This document shows positions 62,838-64,000 of a DNA stretch of 64,000 bases, one piece after another; position 1 is the stretch's first letter; the number at the start of each line of letters is the position of its first letter. Made by a program: the position numbers and the translations under genes. The stretch is taken from the NCBI GenBank assembly GCA_002067705.1, contig MVRL01000136.1, forward strand, positions 1 through 64,000, in the 5' to 3' direction. This stretch comes from Methanosaeta sp. PtaU1.Bin112. GTDB taxonomy: Archaea > Halobacteriota > Methanosarcinia > Methanotrichales > Methanotrichaceae. Below the pieces are notes generated by a model. It was not told the origin of the DNA. It worked only from the letters and a program-made list of their open reading frames with translations, and did no database searches.

Positions 62838-64000
62838 ATGGATCTGAAGCATAGCGGCTTTCCGGTTCCCTCGGATTATTTTGGCGTCCTTTGGGGCCTT
62901 TCCGGCATCAAGGACCTTGTGATCCTGGAGCACGGCTCTCCTGGGACATGCAGCTACAATGCATTCAATTACAGAATCATGAACCGGCAGTCTCCCAAAG
63001 GCAAGCTCTTCTCCAGCGGAATGGACCAGGATGATGTGGTCATGGGCAGGGCCGATAAGGTCGTTGAGGCCGTAAGAGAGCTGGACCATAACCTTCATCC
63101 CAGGATCATTGCGCTTGTTGCTACGGGAGTCACCTCCGTGATTGGGCTGGACCTTGACGGGATCATCAGTGAGATCCAGCCTTTGACCCATGCAAGACTC
63201 GTATCCTTCCCGCACGGGGGATTTGCCGGAGACTACAACCAGGGGATAATGGAATCATTTCGCACTATGGTCGATCTGGCTAAAGAGCCGGCGGAGCATA
63301 AGCCGTTCTCAGTCAACATAATCGGTCCAACCATAGACTCCTTCAACAATGTCTCAGACCTGGCGGAGATAGAGAGGATGCTGGAGCTATTGGGTGCCGA
63401 GGTCAATACGGTATTCACCAGCCGGACCGCGGTTGAGGAGATTGAGCAGATGGCCTCTGCCTCTTTGAACCTGGTGACCAGGGATTTGGGACTTGAGACC
63501 GCTCAAATTCTCAAAGAACGGTTCGGCATGCCTTACATTCATGGCCTTCCTTTTGGAGTTCATGGCTCTGTCAGGTGGATGAATGATATAGCAGATAACC
63601 TGGGACTTCGCCTGGAGAAAAGGACTATTGCCCAAGAGCTTCTGAAGTACGGATATTCTGTGCTTGAGCTCTTCGGTTTCATGCAGAACTTCGACCATCT
63701 CAGGTCGCTCTTATCCTGCCCCTGCGATTACGCCCTGGGTCTGGCAGGTTGGATGGCTGAGGAGTGGGGTTTGCCCCCATCAGCTGTTGCCCTGCCAGCC
63801 AGGCCGCAGATGCCGCATGTCCCTGAGAAGCTGGAAAGGATGGGGGTCTCAAAGGTGCTCATAGAGCCAGAATCCCTGACAATCGAGGATGCCCTCAACA
63901 GCATCAAGCCGCATGTGATCTTTGGAAGCTCTTACGATCTGCAGATCGCCAGGAACGTTCCCGTCAAGATACATGCTGCATTTCCTGCCTTCGATTACAT
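62838..64000 (+). CDS. Nitrogenase component 1-like subunit (NifK-type), 3' end outside the window
   Basis: 387 codons visible from ATG 62838, immediately after the previous stop; no stop before the right edge. FGVLWGLSGIKDLVILEHGS precedes PGTCSYNAF, equivalent to the first NifK cluster Cys (Cys38 here). The other two NifK Cys are replaced: SSGMDQDDVVMG lacks the second, and VATGVTSVIGLDLDG has Val where TTC is expected. Later markers: FSVNIIGPTIDSF, MPYIHGLPFGVHG, SCPCDYALGLAGW. With one Cys here and three in the partner the pair predicts one bridging FeS cluster. No nifH-like reductase is within the window. Confidence 0.78.
   Translation, partial: MDLKHSGFPVPSDYFGVLWGLSGIKDLVILEHGSPGTCSYNAFNYRIMNRQSPKGKLFSSGMDQDDVVMGRADKVVEAVRELDHNLHPRIIALVATGVTSVIGLDLDGIISEIQPLTHARLVSFPHGGFAGDYNQGIMESFRTMVDLAKEPAEHKPFSVNIIGPTIDSFNNVSDLAEIERMLELLGAEVNTVFTSRTAVEEIEQMASASLNLVTRDLGLETAQILKERFGMPYIHGLPFGVHGSVRWMNDIADNLGLRLEKRTIAQELLKYGYSVLELFGFMQNFDHLRSLLSCPCDYALGLAGWMAEEWGLPPSAVALPARPQMPHVPEKLERMGVSKVLIEPESLTIEDALNSIKPHVIFGSSYDLQIARNVPVKIHAAFPAFDY

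Noticed and set aside
61473-64000. True nitrogenase (NifDK) or CfbD
   Set aside because: The second subunit lacks two of the three NifK Cys, and CfbD is a single-gene homodimer; the pair fits neither.

Overview
The window looks like chromosomal DNA of an acetate-using methanogenic archaeon, most likely a Methanothrix (Methanosaeta) type. The archaeal signature genes are SepCysS, Pus10, ribosomal protein L21e, RNA polymerase subunit F (Rpb4), DUF655, an archaeal NAC, a PAC2-family protein and an ADP-forming acyl-CoA synthetase. Many large secreted DUF11/PKD-type surface proteins and a balanced base composition also fit. The genus is inferred; no rRNA or tRNA gene is present, and I saw no CRISPR array or intact transposon.

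Layout. 1-8477: three consecutive surface-protein genes (a 106-residue DUF11 repeat array cut by the window edge, a PKD protein, a 1403-residue DUF11 protein). 8.6-13.5 kb: fused ADP-forming acyl-CoA synthetase, PAC2 and DUF473 genes, a secreted C45-type Ntn-hydrolase. 13.6-19.5 kb: a translationally coupled pair of secreted proteins, one combining a TIM-barrel-like region, a CWB2-like region and a gingipain-like (C25) caspase-fold region. 19.7-28.7 kb: DUF2240, two cobalamin-type radical SAM proteins, NAC, an HD phosphohydrolase, a GDPD fused to a Cys-rich domain, SepCysS and a small TPR protein. 28.7-34.3 kb: a frameshifted hybrid histidine kinase and an ABC-2 exporter operon with its own winged-helix regulator. 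34.4-37.0 kb: a feoA-feoB-dtxR iron-uptake operon with two candidate DtxR boxes around its TATA element. 37.0-40.8 kb: HEAT-repeat protein, sulfite-reductase fragment, methyltransferase, MFS carrier. 40.9-44.2 kb: a tightly packed RNA/ribosome operon on the minus strand, pus10-rpl21e-rpoF-DUF655-ksgA. 44.2-45.9 kb: a decayed restriction-modification locus. 45.9-48.9 kb: an intact hybrid histidine kinase paralogous to the broken one.

49.2-53.6 kb holds a nickel/peptide-type ABC transporter operon (binding protein, an interposed SAM methyltransferase, two permeases) without any ATPase gene. Short remnants that look like the two missing ATPases lie nearby on the opposite strand (53474-53563 and 58789-58860), so the transporter appears to have been broken by rearrangement. 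53.6-56.3 kb has two membrane-anchored surface proteins.

The most interesting part is 56.4-64.0 kb: a metal/tetrapyrrole-type binding protein, a Gate-domain membrane protein (plus a broken inverted copy of it), a second binding protein with an N-terminal dockerin module, and two adjacent nitrogenase component 1-like subunits, the second running off the right edge. The Cys pattern of the pair (three in the first subunit, one in the second) predicts a single shared FeS cluster as in DPOR/COR rather than a P-cluster. This may be an undescribed nitrogenase-like reductase with its own metal or cofactor supply.
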